Assembly: GCA_964559455.1 (NCBI GenBank)
Contig: CAZLHO010000037.1
Coordinates: 1-29,296 of the forward strand
Reading direction: 5' to 3'
Length of the DNA stretch: 29,296 bases
Source: CAZLHO01 sp964559455
GTDB lineage: Bacteria; Krumholzibacteriota; Krumholzibacteriia; LZORAL124-64-63
Numbering within the stretch: the stretch's first letter is position 1; the number at the start of each line of letters is the position of its first letter. The position numbers and the translations under genes were made by a program. The notes under the pieces were generated by a model. That model worked only from the letters and a program-made list of their open reading frames with translations. It did no database searches and had not been told where the DNA came from. Below are positions 16,015 through 23,423 of the stretch, one piece after another.

Positions 16015-16181
16015 GGATTCCTCCCAGGTGGCGAGAGCGGGTTGGTTGGGAGACGGACCGCAGGCGCCCCGGCGATGAAAGCGATCAGCCGGAACCGCCG
16101 CAGGCGATTATGCCCGAGGCGCGAAAGGGCGCGCCAGCCTTTTGTTGTTTGGATATAATAGTTTACGAGTGGGAGATTAGC
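16015..16181 (-). promoter_or_regulatory. Upstream region of the caspase-like gene with an AT-rich patch
   Basis: This gap holds an AT-rich patch at about 16140-16175 in otherwise GC-rich DNA. Leftward candidates for a -10 are TATTAT (complement near 16155-16160) and CATAAT (complement near 16108-16113), neither with a good -35. No gene is seen. Confidence 0.3.
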
Positions 16182-16210
16182 GACGGGGACCGCCCGCGAC
16201 GGTCCCCGTC
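16182..16210 (-). terminator. Hairpin downstream of the PDZ gene
   Basis: An 11-base-pair perfect stem (16182-16192 with 16200-16210, seven-base loop) lies 37 bases past the stop of the leftward PDZ gene. No U-tract follows on that strand, so termination strength is uncertain. Confidence 0.55.
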
Positions 16211-16246
16211 TTGCCGGCGGATCGGGCGGTCGCCCGCTCCGCGGGA

Positions 16247-17227
16247 TCAGTCGTGCAGCTCTTCCTTCAGCGCGTCCAGTTCCTCGCGCAGCTCCTTCAA
16301 CTCCTCGTGCAGGCGGCGCAGTTCGGGCTCTCCGCGGCGCTGCAGCTCGAATTCGCGCTGATGCTCGCGGTGCATCCGGGGCGCCTTGAAGTTGCGCATC
16401 CCCTGCAGGCCCTTCTGGAAGCGCTCGATGCGAGGGTCGTCCTCGCGCTCGCCGAGGGTCGCCTTCAGGGTCTTGCCGCGGCCCTTGCGCACGATCTCGA
16501 CGCTGACCTCGTCGCCCTCCTCGTGCTTGCGCACGAAGCGGTGGACGTCGTCGGCGTCGTCGATGTCGGCGTCGTCCAGCTTGACGATGACGTCGCCCGC
16601 CTGCAGTCCGGCCGCGGCGGCCGGGGAGTCCTCGACCACGCCGGCGATCAGGGCGCCGCCGCCCTCGACCTCGAAGTACTCGGCCAGCTGGTCGTTCAGG
16701 GACTGCAGCTCGACGCCCAGGAAGGCGCCGCCGCCGAAGAACTTCCGGACGACGTACTCGCGGTCGCCGTCGCCGTGCCACTTCTGGATGTCGAAGTCCT
16801 CGAGATCACCGAGGTGGAAGACCTTCTCGTCGTCGCGTTCGGCCAGGGTGACCTTCATCGTCCTGCGCTCGCCGTCCCGCAGCAGCTCGATCTCGACCTC
16901 GTCGCCGGGGTCGGCGCGACGCACGCGTCGGACCAGCGAGTCGGAGTCGTCGACAGGCTTGCCGTCGAAGGCGACGATCAGGTCGCCCTCGGCCAGGCCG
17001 GCCGCGTCGGCGGGGGAGTCGTCCTGGACGCCGGCGACCAGCGCGCCCTCGGCGTCCGCGTCGAGGTCCATGGCCTGGGCGATCTCGGGATCCAGGTCCT
17101 GCAGGCTGACGCCGAGCCAGGCGTCTTCCCCGGCGGATTTCGCCGAGGCGGCGCCGGCCGCGAGCCCGACCAGCGCCACCGCGGCGACCATCAACAGGAC
17201 CCGCGGCGTTTCGTTCCGGCTGTTCAT
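16247..17227 (-). CDS. Exported protein with two PDZ domains and a C-terminal coiled coil
   Basis: A 326-residue protein; ATG at 17227 is chosen because AAGGAG and GGGAAGAG precede it and a signal peptide (about 1-29, ending ASA) follows. PDZ1 spans about 36-130 (WLGVSLQDL, ALVAGVQDDSPADAAGL, GDLIVAFDGKPV) and PDZ2 about 160-250 (FLGVELQSL, ALIAGVVEDSPAAAAGL, GDVIVKLDDADI); the two look like an internal duplication. The last 45 residues are Glu/Leu/Arg-rich heptads (RRLHEELKELREELDAL), a coiled coil. HtrA-type proteases carry such PDZ pairs, but no trypsin-like domain is present, so this is a periplasmic adaptor or scaffold rather than a protease. Partner proteins are not evident; the neighbouring caspase-like lipoprotein is a candidate only by proximity. 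Confidence 0.85.
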   Translation of the reverse strand: MNSRNETPRVLLMVAAVALVGLAAGAASAKSAGEDAWLGVSLQDLDPEIAQAMDLDADAEGALVAGVQDDSPADAAGLAEGDLIVAFDGKPVDDSDSLVRRVRRADPGDEVEIELLRDGERRTMKVTLAERDDEKVFHLGDLEDFDIQKWHGDGDREYVVRKFFGGGAFLGVELQSLNDQLAEYFEVEGGGALIAGVVEDSPAAAAGLQAGDVIVKLDDADIDDADDVHRFVRKHEEGDEVSVEIVRKGRGKTLKATLGEREDDPRIERFQKGLQGMRNFKAPRMHREHQREFELQRRGEPELRRLHEELKELREELDALKEELHD

Positions 17228-17378
17228 CTCTTCCCGCTCCTTGCTGGGGAGGAACCTCAGGGGTCGGAATTCCGGTTGGCCCCTGCAGAACACGGCCGGC
17301 GGCGCGGGAGTTCCCGCCTGAAGACCGAGCGCCCCCTCCCCGGGGCGGGAAGAGGGCGAGTTCGCGATCGGCGGGGCG

Positions 17379-17993
17379 TCACTCGGGCAGGGGCAGGCTC
17401 ACCGTGAAGGCGCCGCGCAGGTCGCCGGCGGCGAAGCCGACGGCGGCGTCCTCCGGGTAGAGTTCGCGTAGGCGCGCAGCGAGGCCTTCCTCGATCCGGG
17501 CGCCGTGGCAGCGCAGGCAGAGTCCGGAGGTGCCGATTCCCTTCATGTAGCGGAAGACGCGGGCGCCGCCCGGACGGACCGCCAGTTCGGCGTACTCCAG
17601 GTCGCCGGGCGCGACGCCGTCGTCGACGCGGCGGGCGAAGTCCTCGAGCACCGGCCGCTCCCAGGCGTCCGGGGCGTTCGCGGGGTTGCGGGTGCGTAGG
17701 CTGGTGCGGCCCACGCGCAGGCCCAGTTCGCGGGAGAGCGAGTCGGCCACGGCCGGGGCGATCTCGTTGCAGACGGCGAGGGCCGCCTCGGGGCCGTCCT
17801 CGCGCATCGCCTTCATGAGCTCGGCCTGGAGGGCGCCGGCCAGGCGGCCGCAGGCCTCGCGGCAGGTCGCGCTCCACTCCTTGTCCACGTCGGGCGTCTC
17901 GGGATCGGAATCGGTCGCGACAGCGGCGATCGCGGCGATCGTCAGGATCGCCGCAGCCAGGATCGCGGCGCGGAGGGATGCCGGCGGGTTCAT
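17379..17993 (-). CDS. DUF3365 (Tll0287-like) single-haem c-type protein
   Basis: A 204-residue exported protein: signal peptide at 1-27, then a helical N-domain with ACGRLAGALQAELMKAM and AVCNEIAP, the R-x-G-R-T-S-L-R-T-R-N-P-x-N segment typical of DUF3365, and one CxxCH haem motif C159-H163 (CLRCHG) followed by YPEDAAVGFAAGDLRGAFTVSLP, the usual C-terminal signature. Members are predicted haem-based sensors or redox proteins of the periplasm; in some proteins the domain is the input of histidine kinases. Here it stands alone without a kinase domain. The start at 17993 is fixed by the signal peptide, and its ribosome binding site GGGGAGG lies inside the 3' arm of a terminator-like hairpin, which is unusual. 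Confidence 0.87.
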   Translation of the reverse strand: MNPPASLRAAILAAAILTIAAIAAVATDSDPETPDVDKEWSATCREACGRLAGALQAELMKAMREDGPEAALAVCNEIAPAVADSLSRELGLRVGRTSLRTRNPANAPDAWERPVLEDFARRVDDGVAPGDLEYAELAVRPGGARVFRYMKGIGTSGLCLRCHGARIEEGLAARLRELYPEDAAVGFAAGDLRGAFTVSLPLPE

Positions 17994-18037
17994 GAAAAAG
18001 ACCTCCCCGGGCGCCGGGTTCGCGGCGCCACGGGGAG
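17994..18037 (-). terminator. Intrinsic terminator overlapping the ribosome binding site of the DUF3365 gene
   Basis: On the leftward strand a 14-base-pair stem with one bulged U (18037-18031 and 18029-18023 pairing with 18016-18010 and 18009-18003; loop 18022-18017) is followed by GTCTTTTTC and then immediately by the ATG of the DUF3365 gene. It is a textbook terminator 19 bases past the stop of the Lys4-type gene at 18056. The GGGGAGG ribosome binding site is part of its 3' arm. Confidence 0.82.
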
Positions 18038-18055
18038 ATCCTAGCACATCGGGAC

Positions 18056-19990
18056 TCAGCCGAGCATCTTCCGGACCTGGTTCTCGACGCCGCCGGCGAC
18101 GATGACCTCCTGGACGGGCCGGCCCAGGGGCGCGAAGGGGTAGGCATCGCCGCGCCAGGTGATCGTGGCGGCCGCGAAATCCACGGTCAGCGGCTCGTCG
18201 CAGATGATCGTCTTGGCGTCCGCTTCGGCGTGGGCGGCGCGCAGGGCGTCGCTCAACGCCGGGCTCTCGAGACAGAGGAAGCCGTTGTTGATGGCGTTGC
18301 GCAGGTAGGTCTGGGAGTAGCTGGCCGCGACGACCATGCTCACCCCGGCCGCCTGCAGCGCCGTCACCGCCTGCTCGCGCGACGAACCGGTGCCGAAGTT
18401 GTAGCCGCCGACGACCAGGTCGCCCTTCTTCACCATGCCGGCGAAGGCGGGGTCGTAGTTCTCCATCAGCACCCGGGCCATGTCGGCGGGGGTCATGTCC
18501 TCGCGGTAGGTGTAGTCCTTCCCGTAGATGCCGTCGGTGTTCAGGTTGTCCTGGGGCAGCCACAGGGCGCGGCCCTCGACCGCGGCGGGGAAGCCGTCGA
18601 TGATCTCGACCGCGGCGTCCGAGCGCGGCAGCTCGCGCGCGGCGAAGGCGTAGGCCGGGACCGAGGCGTCGAACTCGCCCGGCGCGGCCACCTTGCCCGC
18701 CAGCGCGGAGGCGGCGACCACCGCGGGGCTGGCCAGGAAGCACTTGGCGTCGCGCGATCCCATCCGGCCCTTGAAGTTGCGGTTGGTCGCCGAGATGCCC
18801 ACCTCGCCGGCCTCGAGCAGCCCCGCGCCCAGGCCGATGCAGGGGCCGCAGCCGGGGGGCAGGGGACGGGCGCCGGCGGCCAGCAGGTCGCCCCAGGCGC
18901 CGCTCTGCTCGGCCAGGCCCTGCACCTCCTCGCTCGCCGCCGCGATGTAGAACTCCACGCCGTCGGCGACCTTGCCGCCGCGGACCACGGCGGCGGCCTG
19001 CTCCAGATCCTCCAGCCGCGAGTTGACGCAGGAGACCAGGTAGGCCTTGTCGATCTTCATGCCCGCGGCGGCCATCTCGACCAGCGAGGTCATCTTCTGC
19101 ACGGTGTCGGGCCCGGACAGGTGGGGCGAGACTGCGCCCAGGTCCAATTCGATCACGCCGGCGTAGGGAGCGTCGAGATCGGGGGCGGGCGGGTTCTCGG
19201 CCCAGCGCGCGATGTCGGCGGCCTTCAATCGGTCGTTGACGCCCGCGGCCGCCAGCCTGTCGGCGCGCCCGTTCAGCCAGTCGATGGTGCGCGCGTCGCA
19301 GGGGAACCAGCCGACCAGGGCGCCCCACTCGGTGGTCATGTTGCTGATGCTCATGCGCGCCTCGACCGAGAGGCCGGCCACGCCCGGACCGCCGAACTCC
19401 ACGGCGGCGTTCAGGACCTCGCCGCTGTTGTAGAGGCCGCAGAGGGTGATGATGACGTCCTTGCCGGTCACCCCGGGGCGCAGCGCGCCCGTGAGCTCGA
19501 CGCGGATCGTGCGCGGGATCTGCCACCAGGCGCGGCCGGTGGCCCAGAGGGCGGCCGCGTCGGTGCGCACGACCGGGGTGCCCACCGCGCCGACGGCGCC
19601 GTACATGTTGCTGTGGCTGTCGCTGGCGACGACGAAGCCGCCGGGCCGGACGAAGCCCTGCTCGAGCATGATCTGGTGGCCGATGCCCATGCCGGCGGGA
19701 TGGAAGGCGACGCCCTGCTCCGCCGCGAAGCTCTCGATCCGGGCGTACTTGGCCAGGTTCTGCTCGCCCTTGTCCTGGATGTTGTGGTCCAGGGCGAAGA
19801 CCGGCTGGCCCGGGTCGTGCACCTTCGCGGCGCCCAGCTTCTCGAATTTGAGCAGCACCGCGGAGGTGTTGTCGTGGGTCATGACGTGATCGGGGATCAG
19901 GGTCACGAAGTCGCCGGCGTGGAGCTCGGCGCCGGCCGGCAGGTCGACGGCGTGGGCCTGGGCGATCTTCTCGACGACGGTCTGGGCCAT
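18056..19990 (-). CDS. Aconitase-superfamily enzyme of the Lys4 (homoaconitase) type
   Basis: A 644-residue single-chain hydro-lyase with a [4Fe-4S] cluster. ATG at 19990 follows GGAGGAG; the longer frame upstream is shadow. Cluster cysteines are C321 (SCVNSR) and C381/C384 (GCGPC). The sequence follows the fungal Lys4 homoaconitase closely as I recall it: LDHNIQDK, PAGMGIGHQIM, ASDSHSNMYG, GTPVVRTDAAALWATG, WWQIP, NMTTEWGAL, and in the swivel domain DNLNTDGIY, YTYREDM, MENYDPAF, GYNFGTGSSREQA. Standard bacterial aconitases and two-chain isopropylmalate isomerases look different. In fungi Lys4 converts homoaconitate to homoisocitrate for lysine synthesis; no other gene of that route is in the window, so the substrate is open (homoaconitate, aconitate, methylaconitate or isopropylmalate). 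The adjacent MmgE/PrpD gene hints at tricarboxylate metabolism. It is bracketed by two terminators. Confidence 0.88.
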   Translation of the reverse strand: MAQTVVEKIAQAHAVDLPAGAELHAGDFVTLIPDHVMTHDNTSAVLLKFEKLGAAKVHDPGQPVFALDHNIQDKGEQNLAKYARIESFAAEQGVAFHPAGMGIGHQIMLEQGFVRPGGFVVASDSHSNMYGAVGAVGTPVVRTDAAALWATGRAWWQIPRTIRVELTGALRPGVTGKDVIITLCGLYNSGEVLNAAVEFGGPGVAGLSVEARMSISNMTTEWGALVGWFPCDARTIDWLNGRADRLAAAGVNDRLKAADIARWAENPPAPDLDAPYAGVIELDLGAVSPHLSGPDTVQKMTSLVEMAAAGMKIDKAYLVSCVNSRLEDLEQAAAVVRGGKVADGVEFYIAAASEEVQGLAEQSGAWGDLLAAGARPLPPGCGPCIGLGAGLLEAGEVGISATNRNFKGRMGSRDAKCFLASPAVVAASALAGKVAAPGEFDASVPAYAFAARELPRSDAAVEIIDGFPAAVEGRALWLPQDNLNTDGIYGKDYTYREDMTPADMARVLMENYDPAFAGMVKKGDLVVGGYNFGTGSSREQAVTALQAAGVSMVVAASYSQTYLRNAINNGFLCLESPALSDALRAAHAEADAKTIICDEPLTVDFAAATITWRGDAYPFAPLGRPVQEVIVAGGVENQVRKMLG

Positions 19991-20037
19991 CTCTCCTCCA
20001 GGAGCCCCCGGCGCGGGGGCGGGCAGGTCGTTGAAGG

Positions 20038-20078
20038 GCGAAAAGAAAGGGCCGGCCTTCCCGGAGGAAGACCGGCCC
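20038..20078 (-). terminator. Intrinsic terminator after the MmgE/PrpD gene
   Basis: Leftward, a 12-base-pair stem with one internal mismatch (20078-20072 and 20070-20066 pairing with 20061-20057 and 20055-20049; loop 20065-20062) is followed by TTTCTTTTCG. It lies 32 bases past the stop at 20110 and about 50 bases before the Lys4-type start, so that gene must use its own promoter in a very short space or depend on read-through. Confidence 0.8.
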
Positions 20079-20109
20079 CGTCGGCGCGGGCGCCCGTCTG
20101 CGCGGGCGC

Positions 20110-21504
20110 TCAATCCGCCGCGGAGGCCGCCTCCCGGTCGGCGACCAGTTCCCGCATCATGTCGCTCAAGTTGTCATATCGCTCGACCCGGGACAAGGCC
20201 TCTTTGGCGGCCGCGACCCGCTCCGGCGTGCAGACCGGGGCGGCCAGGGCGTCGAACTTCTCGGCCAGCTCGTCGTCGGTCATCGGGTTGCGCGGGTCGC
20301 CCTTCGGGAAGTCCAGGCGGCGCTCCAGCTCACGGCCGTCGGCGGTGACGATCGTCACGATCACCCGCTGCAGTTCCGGGAAGACAGCCTCGATCTCGGG
20401 GTCGGCCTCGACCTTCACCTTTCCGAGCTGGGCGCGGATCACCGGGTCCAGGATGCGCTCCGGTTCGAACTGCTCGGGCGTGACGCGGCGGTCGACCAGC
20501 GCCGCGGCGATGACGTAGGGCAGGCTGTGGTCCGCGGTCTCCTTGGTGCGGGGGTCGTACTTGGTGGGGTCGGCCAGGATGTCGGCCGCCCGCGCCAGGC
20601 TGCGGATGCGCACCTCGGCCACGTCGTCGGGGCGCAGGTCGTGCTCCCGCACCAGGTCGAGGGTGGCGGAGATGGGCGCGTGGGTCAGGGCCTCGGTCGG
20701 ATAGGACTTCATGCCGCATTTCAGGATGCGCCAGCTCTCGCCCAGGCCCTCGGTCAGCACGTCCCACTTCCACTCGGTATCCAGGACGTGGGCGAAGCCT
20801 TCCTTGCCGTCGAGCACGTGCTCGGGGCCGGTGTAGCCGCGCTCGGCCAGCAGCGCGGCCAGCACGCCCGACTGCACGGCCAGCGGGTCGACTGTGTTCT
20901 TCATCATCGTCAGCTTGCCGGCGGTGACCGAGCCGGTGGTCAGGTGGCGCGAGGCGCTGATGCCGATCGCGTGCCGGATGCCGTCGGGATCCAGGCCCAG
21001 CAGGCGGCCGGCGACGATGGGGGCCGCCACGGCCGTCAGGGTGGCGTGGTGCCAGCCGATCTCGCGGATGCCGGGGAAGGAGACCTCGCAGAGGCGCTGC
21101 TCCATCTCGTAGGCCAGGACGATGCCCAGCAGCAGGTCGCGCCCGCCGCCGCCCTGCCGCTCGACGATCGCCATGGCGGCCGGGATCAGGTCGCTGGGAT
21201 GGGACGGGTCCTGCTGCCAGTAGATGTCGTTGTAGTCCATCACCCGGATCAGCAGGCTGTTGGCCAGGGCGGCCGAGACCGGATCCACGCGGCGGCCCGT
21301 GCCCAGGATCGTGGCGGTTCCGGGGCCGGCGATCTCGTCCAGCACGCCGAGGGCCAGCGCGCAGTCGTGCTGGCGCAGGCCGCCCAGGGCGCAGCCCACG
21401 CTGTCCAGCAGGAAGCGGCGGGCGGCGGCCAGGGCCTCTTCGGGGATCTTCTCGTAGCGCAGGCCGGCGGCCCACTCGGCCAGCCGGCCGGTCACGGTGC
21501 TCAT
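20110..21504 (-). CDS. MmgE/PrpD family protein (2-methylcitrate dehydratase-like)
   Basis: A 464-residue cytosolic enzyme of the family holding 2-methylcitrate dehydratase PrpD and cis-aconitate decarboxylase. Residues matching the known active-site set are present: D93 and H102 (YNDIYWQQDPSHPSD), H152/H153 in GWHHATLTAVAAP, K202 (MMKNTVDPLAVQSG), K266 and H275 (KSYPTEALTHAPI). The GDPRNPMTDDELAEKF near the C-terminus is the typical family ending. Its AGGAGG ribosome binding site overlaps the stop codon region of the CBS-pair gene, 10 bases upstream, showing an operon. The Lys4-type aconitase relative follows after a terminator. No PrpB or PrpC is seen, so a methylcitrate cycle cannot be claimed; the substrate remains open. 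Family call is firm. Confidence 0.9.
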   Translation of the reverse strand: MSTVTGRLAEWAAGLRYEKIPEEALAAARRFLLDSVGCALGGLRQHDCALALGVLDEIAGPGTATILGTGRRVDPVSAALANSLLIRVMDYNDIYWQQDPSHPSDLIPAAMAIVERQGGGGRDLLLGIVLAYEMEQRLCEVSFPGIREIGWHHATLTAVAAPIVAGRLLGLDPDGIRHAIGISASRHLTTGSVTAGKLTMMKNTVDPLAVQSGVLAALLAERGYTGPEHVLDGKEGFAHVLDTEWKWDVLTEGLGESWRILKCGMKSYPTEALTHAPISATLDLVREHDLRPDDVAEVRIRSLARAADILADPTKYDPRTKETADHSLPYVIAAALVDRRVTPEQFEPERILDPVIRAQLGKVKVEADPEIEAVFPELQRVIVTIVTADGRELERRLDFPKGDPRNPMTDDELAEKFDALAAPVCTPERVAAAKEALSRVERYDNLSDMMRELVADREAASAAD

Positions 21505-21514
21505 GGCGGGCCTC

Positions 21515-21955
21515 CTAGCGGGGGTACCTGTCGGCGATGTAGTCGGTCAGGTAGGCGATCCGGGCCTTGCGGTCGCTGGAGATCTGCTGGACGCAGTCGC
21601 CGATCGAGACCAGTCCCGCGAGACGTCCCTCGGCCATCACCGGCAGGTGGCGGATGCGCAGTTCGGACATCACGGCCATCGCCTCCTCGACGCTCTGCTC
21701 GGGGCTCGCGTAGGCGATGCGCGTTGACATGATCTCGCGGACGGGGGTTTCACGGGAGGACCGTCCCTTCAGGATGATCTTCCTGAGGTAGTCGCGTTCG
21801 GTGATGATGCCGTGGATGGTCTCGCCTTCGGTCACGATCAGCGAACCGACGTTGTGCTCCACCATGCCCGCGACGGCATCGAAGACGGTGGCTTCCGGCG
21901 ATACGGAATAGACCTTGGGGCCCTTCCTGTTCAGGATGTCGGCAACGGTCGTCAT
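21515..21955 (-). CDS. CBS-pair domain protein
   Basis: A 146-residue protein made almost wholly of two CBS motifs: CBS1 at about 8-62 (VYSVSPEATVFDAVAGMVEHNVGSLIV, then GIITERDYLRKI) and CBS2 at about 73-128 (MSTRIAYASPEQSVEEAMAVMSELRIRHLPV, then GLVSIGDCVQ). Such stand-alone pairs bind adenine nucleotides and regulate enzymes or transporters. GGAGGGAG precedes the ATG. It lies between ctaA (37 bases upstream) and the MmgE/PrpD gene (10 bases downstream), all leftward and probably cotranscribed. The protein it regulates cannot be told from sequence; the tightly coupled MmgE/PrpD enzyme is the first candidate. Confidence 0.92.
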   Translation of the reverse strand: MTTVADILNRKGPKVYSVSPEATVFDAVAGMVEHNVGSLIVTEGETIHGIITERDYLRKIILKGRSSRETPVREIMSTRIAYASPEQSVEEAMAVMSELRIRHLPVMAEGRLAGLVSIGDCVQQISSDRKARIAYLTDYIADRYPR

Positions 21956-21992
21956 CGGTCGTCTCCCTCCCGGTACGGCCGACCCGGCGCGG

Positions 21993-23303
21993 TCAGGCCG
22001 AAGGTCGGATCAGCTTGTTGTTCCATGTCGTCAGGGCGACGGCGGCGGCCAGCAGCAGCGCGCCGCAGGTCTGATGAGCCGTGGTGATCACGACGTCGAT
22101 CGTCGCCGGCTCGGCCAGGCGGGCGGTGACGCCCGTGGCCCAGAGCGCCGCGAGTCCCAGGGCGAACTGGACGCCGATCAGGATCATCAGGGCGCGGCCC
22201 AGCCGGTCCCGCGCCGCCAGCCCCGCGGCGTCGCCCCAGGCCCGCACGCCCACCAGCAGCGCGGCGGCGGCGACGACCACGGCCATCGCCACGTGGACCA
22301 GCAGCCCGCCGGCGACGTGCCGCAGCACGGCGCCGAAGACGAGTTGCACGATAAGCAGAAAGACCAGGAGCCGCGACAGGCCGCGCTCGGCGGGGGCCGC
22401 CCGGTGGACGGCGGGAGCGGCCCGGCGCCAGGCCCGCGAGCCGAGCACGGCCAGGGCCGTGACCGTGCCCAGGAACAGCTGGCCCAAGACCCCGTGGACC
22501 ACGGCCAGAGCCAGGCTGGGGCGGGTGTCCAGGGGCGAATCGCTCATCGTGAAGCGTCCCGTGACGCGCAGCCCGCCCAGCACCCCCTGCAGGACGACCA
22601 GCGCCACCGCGGCCAGGGCCGCGTTCTTCAGCCAGCGCCGGTCGTCGGCGCGGTGCACGAAGACGGCCAGCACCACCGTCGACAGCCCGACCAGGGTGCC
22701 GAAGAGGCGGTGGGCGTGTTCGTAGTAGACGCCGCCGGTCATGCGCGAGAGCGGGTAGAGGAACATGTTGTAGCCGAAAGAATTAGGCCAGTCGACCACG
22801 GCGAGCCCGGCCTCGTGCCCGGTCACGATGCCGCCGGCGATCAGCAGCAGCAGCGTGGCGGCGGCCGTGACGCCGGCGAAGGCCGCCGGCCAGTCCGGCC
22901 CGGGGCTCGGGGGCGGAACCGCCCTGCGCCCGGCCAATAACGCCCCCAGCGCGCCGGCCAGCGCGCCGGCGGCCAGCGAACCCGGCAGCCAGAGCAAGGC
23001 CGAGGGCAGGATGCCCGGGGACGAGGGGTCGCCGAGCAGGCTGCCCAGGATCAGCAGGTTGACCGTCGAGGCCAGCAGGCCGGTCGCGGCCCCGTCGCGG
23101 GGCGCGCCTCCGGCCAGGCGGGCGACGGCGAAGCCGCCGCCGCCGAGGCAGGCCAGCAGCAGGACCAGCACCAGCCACCCGGGGGCGGCCAGCCCCGGCA
23201 GGTGGGTGACGTAGCCGGCGGCCCACATGGCCGTGGCCGTGGCGAAGCCCAGGGTCAGGATGCCGCCCCCGCCGGGGCGGAGCCTTGCGGCGCCTTCGTT
23301 CAT
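21993..23303 (-). CDS. ctaA: Haem A synthase, COX15/CtaA family, with N-terminal membrane extension
   Basis: A 436-residue polytopic membrane protein oxidising haem O to haem A for aa3/caa3-type oxidases. ATG at 23303 follows GGGAGG. The CtaA core (about 140-430, eight segments) starts with GGIVTGHEAGLAVVDWPNSFG, equal to the family's first loop but with the usual CPDWP cysteine replaced by valine. Haem-binding positions are present: E195/H196 and H198 (YEHAHR), H270 (VVHGVLGQ), H329 (LRHVAGG) and H410 (TAHQTCGA). Residues 1-125 add about four membrane segments not found in Bacillus CtaA (about 300 residues). It is divergent from ctaB, the preceding step, and probably heads an operon with the CBS and MmgE/PrpD genes. 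No oxidase subunits are in the window. Confidence 0.9.
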   Translation of the reverse strand: MNEGAARLRPGGGGILTLGFATATAMWAAGYVTHLPGLAAPGWLVLVLLLACLGGGGFAVARLAGGAPRDGAATGLLASTVNLLILGSLLGDPSSPGILPSALLWLPGSLAAGALAGALGALLAGRRAVPPPSPGPDWPAAFAGVTAAATLLLLIAGGIVTGHEAGLAVVDWPNSFGYNMFLYPLSRMTGGVYYEHAHRLFGTLVGLSTVVLAVFVHRADDRRWLKNAALAAVALVVLQGVLGGLRVTGRFTMSDSPLDTRPSLALAVVHGVLGQLFLGTVTALAVLGSRAWRRAAPAVHRAAPAERGLSRLLVFLLIVQLVFGAVLRHVAGGLLVHVAMAVVVAAAALLVGVRAWGDAAGLAARDRLGRALMILIGVQFALGLAALWATGVTARLAEPATIDVVITTAHQTCGALLLAAAVALTTWNNKLIRPSA

Positions 23304-23423
23304 GGACGACCTCCCTGGTCCGTTCCGCCCTTGCAGCGGGCGGCGCGATGTGGGTTTATCCTGGAATCGCCGCCGGCTGGGGGCCGGCGGCCGCGAACCC
23401 CTGATCACGATACAGGCTTGTCC
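23304..23423. promoter_or_regulatory. Divergent ctaA/ctaB regulatory gap with a hairpin
   Basis: The 120-base gap holds a perfect 9-base-pair inverted repeat (23369-23377 with 23383-23391, loop TGGGG) about 32 bases before the ctaB start. A poor rightward promoter pair, TTGCAG (23332-23337) and TTTATC (18 bases on), lies before it, which would place the hairpin in the ctaB leader. Tentative. Confidence 0.3.

Noticed and set aside
16154..16159. Perfect TATAAT on the plus strand
   Set aside because: No -35 and no rightward gene follows; all genes from here to 23303 run leftward. It is most likely chance within an AT-rich patch.
17328..17365. GC-rich inverted repeat downstream of the DUF3365 gene
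   Set aside because: Pairing is interrupted by several mismatches and no U-tract follows, so a terminator call was not supported.
18056..21504. Complete methylcitrate cycle
   Set aside because: Only an aconitase-superfamily and an MmgE/PrpD member are present; no methylcitrate synthase or methylisocitrate lyase is seen, and the aconitase is Lys4-like rather than AcnD-like.
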